Shown: positions 45,905-55,990 of the stretch, piece after piece
How the letters are laid out: the number at the start of each line of letters is the position of its first letter
Position numbering within the stretch: the stretch's first letter is position 1
DNA from: Argyresthia goedartella
Lineage: Eukaryota > Arthropoda > Insecta > Lepidoptera > Argyresthiidae
Assembly (NCBI GenBank): GCA_949825045.1
Contig: OX463822.1
Location: 32,552,703-32,616,702, forward strand
Length of the DNA stretch: 64,000 bases
Reading direction: 5' to 3'
The notes under the pieces: generated by a model
Database searches by the model: none
What the model was told of the DNA's origin: nothing
Seen by the model: only the letters and a program-made list of their open reading frames with translations
Made by a program: the position numbers and the translations under genes

Positions 45905-46290
45905 AATTGACCGATCGAGCGAAGGGAGCAAAGGGCTGCATTTCGACATGCATGTGTGTCTGTCAGTTCCGGTCTAGGGGCCACAGGTTTCAAGCGATCC
46001 TCACAAAACTTGGCACACGTGTTCCTTGAATTAAAAGTTTTTTTTTTGTCGACAGTTTTTCTCGATTTTCCGCTTAGGGGAGTTATGACGTCATTAATAT
46101 TTTGTGTTTTTTTTTTCTGAAATCTATCGCGTGGGGTATCAAATTAAAGGGTTTCATGAGCCGGTTCTAAAAATATACTACACCATTACCTTTCGGCCTC
46201 CTGTTTTCTAAAAATCCAAGAAATATTTTCAAAACATACCAAGTTTGGATTCCTCGAAGCAGGAGACGGATTAGTAAAGAGGATCTATAT
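45905..46290 (+). repeat. Dispersed repeat family K
   Basis: GACCGATCGAGCGAAGGGAG, GCATGCATG-like TGTGTGTCTGTCAGTTC, then AAACTTGGCACACGTGTTC and GGGGTATCAAATTAAAGGGT. This order is familiar from dispersed moth repeats; only one copy is recognised here. Confidence 0.5.
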
Positions 46291-46599
46291 CGACCATGAG
46301 AGTGAGTGAAATAGACTGTAACTATTTTCGTGAAAAGTCAATAGATTGTATTTTAAATCACAAAATGTAGTTTAGGAAGTTATTGGTATAACTTTACTAT
46401 TGATTTTGATTGAATCTAAAATACTTGCCTATAAATTGGTTCACAGTCCCCCCTGTTAGCGAGGTCTACTGCCCACAGGGCCACTATGTTATGTACTTGT
46501 AGACTAGGACAGTTTAGCGGTTTATTTAATTATATTAGTGTGAAATGGGTACTTTAAACGTATGACCGCAAATCTTTGTTTGTCGACATACTGGTTCTG

Positions 46600-46850
46600 A
46601 CCATCAAAATTTCCTACTGAATGCGCGAAAAGTGGGCGCGACTAGAAATACTGATTTTGGCAGAAAGAAATACTAAATTGTGCGAACAACTGAAAGCGAC
46701 AATATAGTAATCTGAAAAAACAGCAACTTAGAAAAATTAATTTGAGTACCAAAAATACAAAAAGGGCGTTGGATCTTGCAGTTCTTACATGTTTAACGTA
46801 ACACTAAGGATAAAGGGGGCTACGCTTCGATGGACATTCGCTCAATAGGG
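46600..46850 (-). repeat. Core-family element, copy 6, truncated
   Basis: GTTCTTACATGTTTAACGTA and ACACTAAGGATAAAGGGGGC (46782-46822) correspond to the reversed core in copy 2 (54795-54832). The right arm is cut off where a SINE B piece begins. The left arm has repeated ATACT/AGTAT words, too weak to define a motif. Confidence 0.5.
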
Positions 46851-46854
46851 TCCC

Positions 46855-47034
46855 GGGTTCGAGACTCGGTGGGAGCAAATATTTGTTTGATGAGAACTAT
46901 CTAATTATAATATTTATCTATCTAAGTATAATATTTATTTATATAAGTATGTGTATCGTTGTCTGGTACCCAAGATACAGGAAATCCTCGTTTGGGGTTA
47001 GATCAATATGTGTAAATAGTGTCCAGGGTATTAT
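46855..47034 (+). mobile_element. SINE family B, 5'-truncated
   Basis: Begins at the B box (GGGTTCGAGACTC), continues with CAAATATTTGTTTGATGAGA and ends CCAGGGTATTATGA. The only SINE B copy in this orientation. Confidence 0.85.
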
Positions 47035-47039
47035 GACCC

Positions 47040-48125
47040 GGCTAAAAAGCCAAGGGCTGTAAAGACTTGCTTAAAGTTAGATTGGCATGATATAGATGTG
47101 GCATTGTGGGCAAGTGGTGGTATAATAGTGCTTTTCACGACTACTGCGAAGGAATAAAAATAAATAATTATCTTACGACCGACTTAGCAGCCTCTTGTAA
47201 TTCGGTAGGGCGCAACGTGTCCATCACTGTCACTAGATGAATCCATCGGAGATCAAACTTTGGTTAACTTTCGTAATTAACTTATCATCGATACTCAATA
47301 AATCTTTCTTACTCTCCCGCCTATTTTTCCTTTATTTATTTTTTTGGGGCTCAAAACAAAACGGGGAGGCCGTCAGTGTTTTACCGTATGGGCTAGTTTT
47401 TTTTTAATGAGCGTTTATTTGTGGCCACTCTTTAGTTGATTTTATGTCGAATATAAATCGTGTTCTGATTGGTTGAAACCGTGAACAGCGGGCAGATATG
47501 ATTGGTCGACTTGCTGTTTGAACAAGCCAACAATGTTTTTCTGGCCTCTTAGCACAAGGCAGAAATATTTTTTTCACACCTTTCATTCGGAAAAGTAAGT
47601 TTTGCTCCACGACGAGAGGGAGCAAAATGCTACTTTTCTGTTCAAGCTACTTTTTTAATTTATTCATTGGCATGTAGCATTTACTCAATGTGCCAATTGA
47701 ACACAGATCTTAATAAAATAGTCGATTGTAATTTCGTCGTAGTCGATTAAAAACGAACATGTTTCAAGTTTTAACTTTAACAACGTTATATGAAAATTTT
47801 TGAATGTTTCGTAATATTTAAAAAAAACGTCACAATAAATTATATGTTTTACTGAAATCAAAACTATCGATGACTGTTATTGTGATATAATGAATATTGA
47901 TATCCGAAACCATTGTAATATTCGATTCGATTATTTTTACACATTAGTAAAAGTACACAGGAATATTTTATCTGTGACCTTTCCCTAATCCTTCACAATC
48001 CACCATTATAAAAAAAAGTTTTGTTTCGTTGTTCGATTACTAAAAACTGTAAAAGTGGTGAAAGTATAATTCAAAGTATAGTTATTTAATGCTTTAGAGC
48101 ATTTAATTTAAATTTTCCTCATAGT
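47040..48125. other. No supported gene
   Basis: A GTGCTTTTCACGACTACTGC segment (47130) resembles the edge of family H. 47510-47640 has pieces akin to families G and J (AACAATGTTTTTCTGGCC, GAGGGAGCAAAATG). The rest is AT-rich. Confidence 0.4.
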
Positions 48126-48127
48126 CG

Positions 48128-48345
48128 GTGTGAAAAGTTGTATGTGTCACTCAGGAGCAAAATTATTTTCGTCATGGGCGTTAACGCTTGAATCCTTCGT
48201 TACGCTCAGGATTCTAAGTTAGAATCCCTCGCTACGCTCAGGATTCTATCGTATAATCCTTCCCTTCACTCTGGATTCAATGTACCGCCCTCGCCGTAAA
48301 TACATCATTTTGCTCCCTTGTGACACAAATAACAATTTCCGACTT
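48128..48345. repeat. Family J MITE-like repeat, copy 1
   Basis: GTTGTATGTGTCACTCAGGA and TTTGCTCCCTTGTGACACAA near the two ends are roughly inverted. Inside, three modules of the form GAATCC-TTCGCTACGCTCA-GGATTC follow each other, each a small hairpin. Confidence 0.65.
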
Positions 48346-48364
48346 CTGAGCTAAAAATAGCACC

Positions 48365-48460
48365 TCCGCCGCTGGATTTTGGGTTCTCAGGAAAGATTAT
48401 ATTCCTAACTCGTTCGAAATGGCTTTTGCGAACTCGTGGGAAATGTACTAATTCTCCTCA
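48365..48460. repeat. Family F fragment
   Basis: TGGATTTTGGGTTCTCAGG, CTAACTCGTTCGAAA and TTTTGCGAACTCGTGGGAAA align in order with 10978-11130, with an internal deletion. Confidence 0.5.
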
Positions 48461-48764
48461 GAAGCTCGAACAAGAGCTTTTTGCTGCGAGTAAACAGTGT
48501 GCAAATTTGCATTTTGCTCATTAAAGATACTGCTTTCGATTTTTAACTTGATTGCAGTTTCGGTAATATTAAATTCCAAATAATCGAGCTTATTTTATTC
48601 TCTCTCCTAGCCATTCTAATTGATAAATAATACAATTAGAGAAATATTCCGCAGTGTAAAATAGTCGACGATTATCATGAAAAATTACAATAAATGTTAT
48701 TTGATTTTTCAATGTTGTATTTTCCTATTTTGTTTCTATCTTATTTAGTATGTTCTCATTGCTG

Positions 48765-48965
48765 AGATGAAAAGTTGTATGTGCAACACGAGACCAAAGT
48801 TATTTGCATCTCGTGATTTTAAGTCCCTTGCTCACTCAGGATTCCAAAGTAGAATGACTCGCTACGCTCGTGATCCAAATATAGAATCCTTCGCTCACTC
48901 GCGACTCAAACAAGCATTGGCAGCAAAAATCAACCTTGCTCTCTTGTTGCACAAGTAACTATTGT
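48765..48965. repeat. Family J MITE-like repeat, copy 2
   Basis: Same plan as 48128-48345: AAGTTGTATGTGCAACACGA at the left, TGCTCTCTTGTTGCACAAGT at the right, and GACTCGCTACGCTCGTGATC modules between. Family G follows at once (48960-49055). Confidence 0.6.
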
Positions 48966-49059
48966 TTTCCTGGTAACTATTCATTGTTTTGTGGCGCCGT
49001 TGCAGACCATCTTTCGCCACATTTCCGAGTAGTAGTGGTGTGAAATAGTACATTACTGC

Positions 49060-49645
49060 CGTAGCGGGGAAAGTCGTCATTTGAGAATGAGTATTGACTT
49101 CCGCCGAGGCTTGGTATGGTGCTTTTCTCAAAATATGCAAGGAAAGATGTAAATTTCATAAAAAATCCTTTCTCAATTCCCCAGGACATGAAATTCTCGT
49201 AAGCTTTTGCATACCTGCTTACATTTCCCTGGACTTCTTTGGTAACAAAATTTTCCAAGGCCAATTTGGCTTTCGCCCATAAATTAGGCGGATTACATTC
49301 AGTCTCCATTTCACTCTAATTATAACTAATTCAATATAATAGTTGTTCTCAACATTTTATTTTTAGCTTTTTATTTTGTTTTCCGGCTAATGGTAGGTAT
49401 TTCTGTCGTATGCTTTTTTTAGGCAAAGATAACTCGACGATACGGCTTTGCGATGGGGTATGCCCGATTTTGAGGACTCTGCATGTTCAATTCAAGTCCG
49501 AAATATAAACAAATCGACACGTTCAGTAACTTTGATGTATGACGTAATGTATTTCCGAACGTAATATGAAAAAATCGCGCATGTTTGAGAAAAGGTACAT
49601 TATTGCGCTGCAGTGCCGCCGATTTCGGACCACACCTATACAATT
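49060..49645. other. No supported gene
   Basis: Open frames of up to 110 codons on the reverse strand (48977-49309) overlap repeats G and J and lack domains. Confidence 0.4.
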
Positions 49646-49649
49646 TATA

Positions 49650-49755
49650 TGAATAAAGGTGCAAGTGGCATACGTCAAGTTAACAGGTGCAGTGGTGATG
49701 CTAAACAGGATCATCCCCGGGTAAGCGTTAAATGCTGCATACTGTCACCAAAGGA
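49650..49755 (+). repeat. Repeat family M, single-unit copy
   Basis: CAAGTGGCATACGTCAAGTT, then CTAAACAGGATCATCCCCGG and GTAAGCGTTAAATGCTGC, parallel to 38860-39000. Confidence 0.55.
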
Positions 49756-49759
49756 AAAT

Positions 49760-50850
49760 ACAAATTTAACCACAGCTGAACAAATTATGAATCGCATCTC
49801 TATCTTCACGACAAATCAGGAGTGACTCTCTAAAAATGTCAAAACTTTTGTGTGTGGCAAGTAAAAACATAATGCCGGAACGAATTCAAACATAAAACCG
49901 TTTTATGTGGCGTTTCGCGTGGCATTTAAAATGTCGGCTGTGGTTGTTGTGCTGGTCACTGGGCAGGGAATAGGAAAAGGTCGGGCTTGGTCCTATATTG
50001 TAAGAGATGGGAAGATTAGGGTTATTTCTAGGCAGATATTCTCTTCATACAATTCATGACAAGCCCAGAGGCGTCACATCACACACAACTATTTAAACCA
50101 TTTGTAAAAAGAGTTTGAAAATAGAAAATATGGCTACCGCACATGGGCTTTTGATATTTTAAGTTTAGTTAGTTCTTTAGTTTGTCGGTTGACTCCCTCA
50201 GAATTCCACAGATTTTCATGTTTCATGCTGTTTCTTCACGACCAAGTTTTATTCTATAGTAGTTATAGTTCATGTAGTCTTTGGCTCCAAAGATTTCATT
50301 CTCTAATTAACCTAGAAAAAAAAGTATCTGGCCGGTTGGTAGATATTTAGGTGCACGGTTAGTTTGTAAAATAAATTGGTGTTATTTGTATTATTGACAC
50401 TTCCTTGTGGAAAAAACTAGCCATGTACTGATTTTTCTCTTGAACATATTAATGGACGCTTTTAAACTTCCATGTAGTGCAAAATTTTCATTATACATAT
50501 GTAGTATTGAATACGGACAAAACTATAATTCAAGTTATACCTCGCGCCACGAATTAAGAGCGCTGGGTGACGTTGGCGGGAATTACTGAACGTATGTATA
50601 CAGGTATTGAAAAGTGACTACTGCGCATTCAAGGCCACAGCTCGTAACTCGTGGACCGAGGAATTCACTGCGGCAATTGTGAGGATTTTTGACGTTGTTT
50701 TATTATTTAAAATGTACTAATTGAGATGCTGGGTAACGTCAAATTCGGTCATAGGCCAATCTTTGAAGCGCTATTCCTCATAAAGGAGCCCTTTTCCAAA
50801 TCCCAGAAAAATATGTCTTAAACACTTTCCTTTTCTTCAATCTGTGTGTT
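49760..50850. other. No recognisable feature
   Basis: AT-rich to mixed sequence with no supported gene, domain or repeat. Confidence 0.4.
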
Positions 50851-50852
50851 TG

Positions 50853-51236
50853 AAAACATCAGCCCATCAATATATCAATGGGAACACCTACATGAAAACA
50901 TCAGCCCATCAATATATCAATGGGAACACCTACATGAAAACATCAGCCCATCAATATATCAATGGGAACACCTACATGAAAACATCAGCCTATCAATATA
51001 TCAATGGGAACACCTACATGAAAACATCAGCCCATCAATATATCAATGGGAACACCTACATGAAAACATCAGCCCATCAATATATCAATGGGAACACTTA
51101 CATGAAAACATCAGCCCAGCAATATATCAATGGGAACACCTACATGAAAACATCAGCCCATCAATATATCAATGGGAACACCTACATGAAAACATCAGCC
51201 CATCAATATATCAATGGGAACACCTACATGAAAACA
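50853..51236. repeat. 42-bp tandem repeat, about 9 copies
   Basis: The unit starts AAAACATCAGCCCATCAATA and ends ACACCTACATG. Copies are nearly identical (single changes at 50991, 51096 and 51119). 42 is a multiple of 3 and two forward frames stay open, giving 14-residue repeats such as KTSAHQYINGNTYM; there is no other sign of a gene. Confidence 0.95.
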
Positions 51237-51239
51237 ATA

Positions 51240-52030
51240 TGTTCTACACAAAAAATTTGCTATTTCTCGGATCTTAAAAAAATATATATATGGTTATTCG
51301 TCAATCTTACTTATTCAAGATAGGTACCTTAAATCTATGTGTTTGAAATTCAGAAATAATCAGTGGTTTTGAAGAAATTGCTAAAACACACAATTTACCC
51401 AAAGTTCTGCGGTAGCGACTGACCTAACAGCCATGTCGCAGTGTGAGCTGTTATGAACTTTATTGTAATACATTTGTGACCATATTTTCAACAACCAAAA
51501 TTGAGTTGCTTATTTTACAGATAGACAGGCATCAATGTAAATTTTGTATGACTAATAAATCAGTACAGATTATTATTCAGTGCACGAAGAAAGTTTAATC
51601 TAAATCGATTATACAAATCTAATAACTCAAATCTACCCGTTGTCTACGCCTTTAAAGTGCCGTCCTACCTTATTAAAGTATGCTTTGCAATACTGCGGTT
51701 TGATATAATACTGGTGCTCCAAACAAGATTGTTGGCTTTCGTTTTCAAACAACTTCACCAGGTTTGGTTTGGTGCGCTGATGACTTTCTACGATGCAGAC
51801 TTTGGTGCTTGGTAGGGTTGGTTATCTCGATTACGGGACTTCTGACTGATGGAAGGAAAAGTGTTGAATCACTGACTACATACATATTCTACATTTGTAT
51901 GCAAAGGGTTTGCCGTAACTCGACGTCAAGCGACTACCTAGTCATGTGGAGCTGTCATCTAGGAATTACAACAATTTGAAAAATGTACTAATCAGAACAT
52001 CGTATAAACAAGTCGCAATAAAAATGGGCA
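51240..52030. other. No supported gene
   Basis: AT-rich. A 71-codon forward frame at 51764-51979 has no motif. Confidence 0.4.
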
Positions 52031-52035
52031 ACAAA

Positions 52036-52345
52036 TATAATGATCACCAAAATATTTTTTTCCTATCCAAAATGGGTAAATGATAACCAAAAGTAGCAGA
52101 AAATATCAGGGCAAAATACTGCCGTAGCTTAGGTGAAGGGTAAAGGGTGTGAGCAATGCGAAGCCCCCTTTATCCTTTGTGTTAGGTTGAACGTTTAAGA
52201 ACAACAAAAAATTGTTAAAATATAAACTTAACTTGGTGATCATTTATCCAAACATAATTTGGTAGTCGTTCACCAATCCTAGCGGTCGCTTCGAATTTAT
52301 TGGTAGTAAAATAGGTGCGTTTTTGGTGATCGTTTAAACATAAGC
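52036..52345 (+). repeat. Core-family element, copy 1 (TGATCACCAA arms)
   Basis: Left arm: ATGATCACCAAAAT (52040) and TGATAACCAAAA (52081). Right arm: the same motif inverted, TTGGTGATCATTT (52233), TTGGTAGTCGTTC (52259), TTGGTGATCGTTT (52323). The core lies between (ATACTGCCGTAGCTTAGGTG, GCGAAGCCCCCTTTATCC, GTGTTAGGTTGAACG, AAGAACAAC). Confidence 0.8.
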
Positions 52346-52349
52346 CATA

Positions 52350-52995
52350 AAAATGTACTTATCAGAAAATCGCATAAACAATTCGCAATAAAAGACAGCT
52401 GGTGCTAAATAACAGTATTGTGCCTATTTTATATATTTTTTACAAAAATCCTAATATCAAAGATTTTTTTATTTTTACCAGCCTCTGTCACGTTAGCTGC
52501 GGCACCAATTTTTGCATACTTTCCGTTCCTGCGGCACGAGGTATAATCGGCCCGTACCGTGACCAGACGTTAGGGCGACACGCGGTCTATTAGACCCCAC
52601 CTCCTTTTACAGACTAAAATCCATTTTCTGGCGCGAAATCAAAGATAAATGAGAATTTTGGTCCTTATTGATATAGACAGTGAATTGATGAACCCTAATC
52701 CACCGTCGCCCCGGGATCTGATGGCTAGTTTAGGAATTATTAGCAAAACAAAATATGGGATCTTATACACCTCGTAACGCACTGAAATAGGGCAAATTTT
52801 CGCTGCGATTAGTGATGGGAAAAATAATATCGACGTTTTTAAACTGTCTTAACTACGCAACGACTTGACCGATTTTGATCAATTATATCTCATTAGATCG
52901 TTTTAAGGGCAAAACCTGGCAAAACAACACAAAGCTATCAAAGGATACATTATTTTTTAAATAATCTAAATTGTGCTTGAAGGCGCCATAAAGAA
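52350..52995. other. No supported gene
   Basis: AT-rich with a slightly GC-richer patch at 52490-52600. No domain in the short frames. Confidence 0.4.
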
Positions 52996-52999
52996 AAAA

Positions 53000-53055
53000 A
53001 ACCGGCCAAGTGCGAGTCGGACTCGCGCACGAAGCGTTCCATTCTATACCATTAA
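53000..53055 (-). repeat. Family D terminal fragment
   Basis: ACCGGCCAAGTGCGAGTCGG followed by ACTCGCGCACGAAGCGTTCC is the standard right end of family D, reversed; the body is missing. Confidence 0.75.
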
Positions 53056-53313
53056 GAGGCACCTATTACAGACTTATTATTGGAAAATAATGGATTATGG
53101 TTTATGCATAAGGTTTATCTTTCTATTTGTATATGAAAATCTTAATGCGGTTCACAGAATAGAAAAAAAAGGCAACCAGAAGTAGAAAAGAAACTGTCCT
53201 ATTTATTCTGCCTCGGGCTGTAAAAATACAATTATTAGAACTTGAATTAACATTAAAAAATCAGTATCAATATACTTTTTTTATAAAAATCTCAATATAT
53301 ATGTTGTACTTAT

Positions 53314-53622
53314 TTATGAGTGTTTTTCATTGAAACAGGGTAGACAATAAGATTTTTTGCACTGAGTGCACTGAGTCAAAATCTTTTTGGATTTTTTATC
53401 AGCTTCACGAGATGGTAAAAATGTGCGTAGTTTTTGGTAACAACCAACACATCTTCTCCTTTTTTCACCCTTTTCGAGGCAATGGCGTGCGCTTTCAGGT
53501 GCTGAAAAATAACGTGCTCTCCAATCGACGTGATGCACAACACTGGTCGCGGGAAGCTCGCGTTGAGTGCGGTACGAGGTCAGGGGGGATATGGGACGTT
53601 TTAGCCTCGTTCCGCACTGCAT
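53314..53622 (-). pseudogene. piggyBac-like transposase, C-terminal cysteine-rich fragment
   Basis: The 102-residue reverse frame ends with RRRCVGCYQKL, then CTQCKKSYCLPCFNEKHS. This cysteine spacing (CxxC, CxxC, CxxCF, final H) matches the C-terminal zinc-binding domain of piggyBac transposases. The catalytic part is absent and the first 30 or so residues look unrelated. No TTAA-flanked termini were found. Confidence 0.8.
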
Positions 53623-53639
53623 TAAAATTATATTAATTC

Positions 53640-54230
53640 AGTGCGGCACGAGGCCTAAGACATCCGGTACCAAGGTAGGTACACCACCGAGTCCGGAACC
53701 ATTAGTGATCTCAAATATATATTTATCTCTTTCCTACACTGGACCAAACCAAAGCTATGCCATTCGCACGACAGAGAAATTCACTTTTTTGCTTGCCGCA
53801 CCACAGGGAAGTTGCATCAGGGGTGATTTAGGCCTCGCTTCGCACTTAACGTGTTAAGCAGGCAGGCATCCTCTGGTACTCGCTATCACTGACTTACGGA
53901 AAAGTCTGTATTGGAGGAGGTTCCATTTATTCAAGTATCACATCACATAACATAAAAATTGCCTCTTTGTTTTTACTTTACTTTTTATAAAAATAAATAT
54001 TTTAACACTAACAGGATTATATGTATATTTATGAAGTTTGTATATTTGTAAAACAAAATGTGGACATTTTCACCAAAAAATCTAGTATACTTAATTTTAA
54101 CGCCAGGTATCAGAATAAGTTAGCGTTTCCAATAGCACATAGCCGTGTGGTGATGAGGCAGAGCAGAGTACAAAGTATCACCACCCTTTTTCTTCCCAAT
54201 AAGAGCCGATAAAGGGAATATACCCAACAG
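53640..54230. other. No supported gene
   Basis: Two similar GTGCGG-ACGAGG words flank the piggyBac relic's start (53568, 53642). The rest has no recognised feature. Confidence 0.35.
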
Positions 54231-54235
54231 AGAGC

Positions 54236-54392
54236 GGGCAGCAGCGTCTTCTATATACAACTACCGTCTACAGTAGGTACTGCGATCGCCAACCAGTCTG
54301 CCCAGAGCGTGGCGATTATGGGCAAATCCTTCCATTTTCGGGAGAGGCCTTCAGTCCAGCTGTGGACTATAATAGACTGTTGATGATAGCAC
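54236..54392 (+). repeat. LINE 3' end fragment
   Basis: CTACCGTCTACAGTAGG, CCAGAGCGTGG, then TTTTCGGGAGAGGCCTTCAG and GACTATAATAGACTGTTGAT. The last part resembles the endings of common moth LINEs and the tail of SINE A (CGGGAAACGGCCTGTGCCC, GGACATTAATGGGCTGC). Confidence 0.6.
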
Positions 54393-54439
54393 AGACAGCT
54401 CTACTCAAACGGAACTGTTATTGTATGTCGATACAAATA

Positions 54440-54582
54440 TTTAATTATATTCCAACGGAACTACAAGGCATGCCTTTCAATGTGTTTAAGTAAAATTACG
54501 TAAATGGTTAATAACTAAATGCTATTACAACATTAAAGATGTTTTAGGCTCTCTTGCTAATAATATTCCTTGTCTATAAACC
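54440..54582 (+). pseudogene. LINE C-terminal fragment
   Basis: Two frames carry a LINE C terminus: NYIPTELQGMPFNVFK, then, after a one-base shift near 54490, KLRKWLITKCYYNIKDVLG and NIPCL before a stop. It has the same plan as the C terminus at 22080-22209 (NKIPLQMKLPFEQFK, KGYYNVRDYL). Confidence 0.75.
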
Positions 54583-54636
54583 TTGTTTACATTTAATTAT
54601 TACCTACCTACCTGATTTAAATGAGGCTTGTGTTTA

Positions 54637-54890
54637 AACGATTACCAAAAAATTTGAAAATTTACTACCAATAAATTCGAAATGACTGCCAGAATTAGTA
54701 AATTATTAACAAATTGTGTTTGGATAAATGATCACCAAACTTCTTTTTATGTTTTGTGTACCTAAGTTTATGTTTTAAGTATTTTTTGTTGATATTACAT
54801 GTTCAACCTAACACGAAGTATAAAGGGGGCTTCGCATTTTGGGTAAGAAAAAATTATGTTGGTGATCATTATATTTGTTACCTTTGACAA
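54637..54890 (-). repeat. Core-family element, copy 2 (TGATCACCAA arms), reversed
   Basis: Runs opposite to copy 1: CGATTACCAAAA (54649), AATGATCACCAAAC (54727), core (CATGTTCAACCTAACACGAA, TATAAAGGGGGCTTCGCA), TTGGTGATCATTA (54859). Outer edges also match copy 1 inverted (GTTTAAACG at 54641 against CGTTTAAAC at 52329), so both copies are probably near full length. Confidence 0.8.
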
Positions 54891-54904
54891 TTTTTATTGT
54901 ATTG

Positions 54905-55435
54905 CACTAAATGAGTGCTATTTTTGCATGTCACTACGTAGCTAGATGTGCACTGCCGATATATATTATGTTGCCACCTATTAAGTCTCATCTACGTAAA
55001 ACAAACGTATTTGTATTTGATAAGCCCAGGCCCAATGTGAAATAAATTTAATCGGACCGACAACCTCGATAAAAGCGCCGACGATAAAAGCGCTGTCATG
55101 ATGTCACAGTTGTCTATCTTATTCAATTACAAATTTACAACGCAATATTCGAACACCAAAAAAATCGCCCGTTCGTTTTTATCACACTTTCCATTCTTTC
55201 ATTTAATTAAAAAGTGACAACCCTATCTGTGACAAGACTGCATGCCGCCATTTTCGAATGTTTTAGTGCACAGTGAAATGGCGTTTCTGCGTTTGAGTGC
55301 ATAATTTAGTTAGCCTGTTTCTACCGACAATGTTGCACTTCCTGGAAGATTTCTGTCTTCATTTTAGTTTTCTGCTAGTCAGATAAATTTGGGTAAAATA
55401 TTTCACTATTTAGTTAAATTATACTAATATCTCCG
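54905..55435. other. No recognisable feature
   Basis: AT-rich, nothing supported. Confidence 0.4.
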
Positions 55436-55440
55436 TAAAA

Positions 55441-55990
55441 CAGCTCCGCGGTCTCATGGGTTCCACGTTTGCTTCTCATTCAGGAGATTCAGCTTCGAAT
55501 CCTGACCAAGTACCAATGAGATAATTAATTTATCTTAAATACAGAATCGGACATTCAGTTATATTAATATAATAATAATAATATCTTGGACACTATTTAC
55601 GCACATTGATCTAGCCTCAAACTAGGATTCCCTGTATCTTGGGTACTAGACAACGATACACATACTTATATAGATAAATATTATACTTAGATAGATAAAC
55701 AACCATGACTAGGGTACAAACATCCGTTCTCATCAAATAAATATTTGCCCCCACCGGGACTCGAACCCGGGACCCGTGGTTTCGTAAGCAGGGTCACTGC
55801 CGACTCGGCCATTCGGGTCGTCAAAGCAGTAGTTAAGCTGTAGGTCCCGGCTACTATCGTAGTCTATCGCTCGTGGTGGTGGTCGTAAAAACCCCTCCAT
55901 CAACCCGCACTGAGACAGCGTGGTAGCTTAATCTTACTCGTATCCGGGTAAGGGCTTGTGCTCCTCGCGGGGGACTTTAATGGGCTACAT
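55441..55990 (+). mobile_element. SINE family A split by a SINE B insertion
   Basis: The left part 55441-55562 (CACGTTTGCTTCTCATTCAG, GTACCAATGAGAT) and the right part 55830-55990 (TTAAGCTGTAGGTCCCGGC, ACTTTAATGGGCTAC) are collinear with 17358-17655. SINE B fills the gap. The join point corresponds to the CGGACGTTTAGTG to TTAAGCTG interval of the intact copy. Confidence 0.85.
55563..55823 (-). mobile_element. SINE family B nested in SINE A
   Basis: Full-length, reversed, with the (TTA)n tail at the left (55563-55582), promoter boxes near 55750-55815 and the head ending at 55823. Confidence 0.9.

Noticed and set aside
50844..51323. 159-codon protein with 14-residue repeats
   Set aside because: A second forward frame is equally open through the same array, and the flanks show no gene signals.
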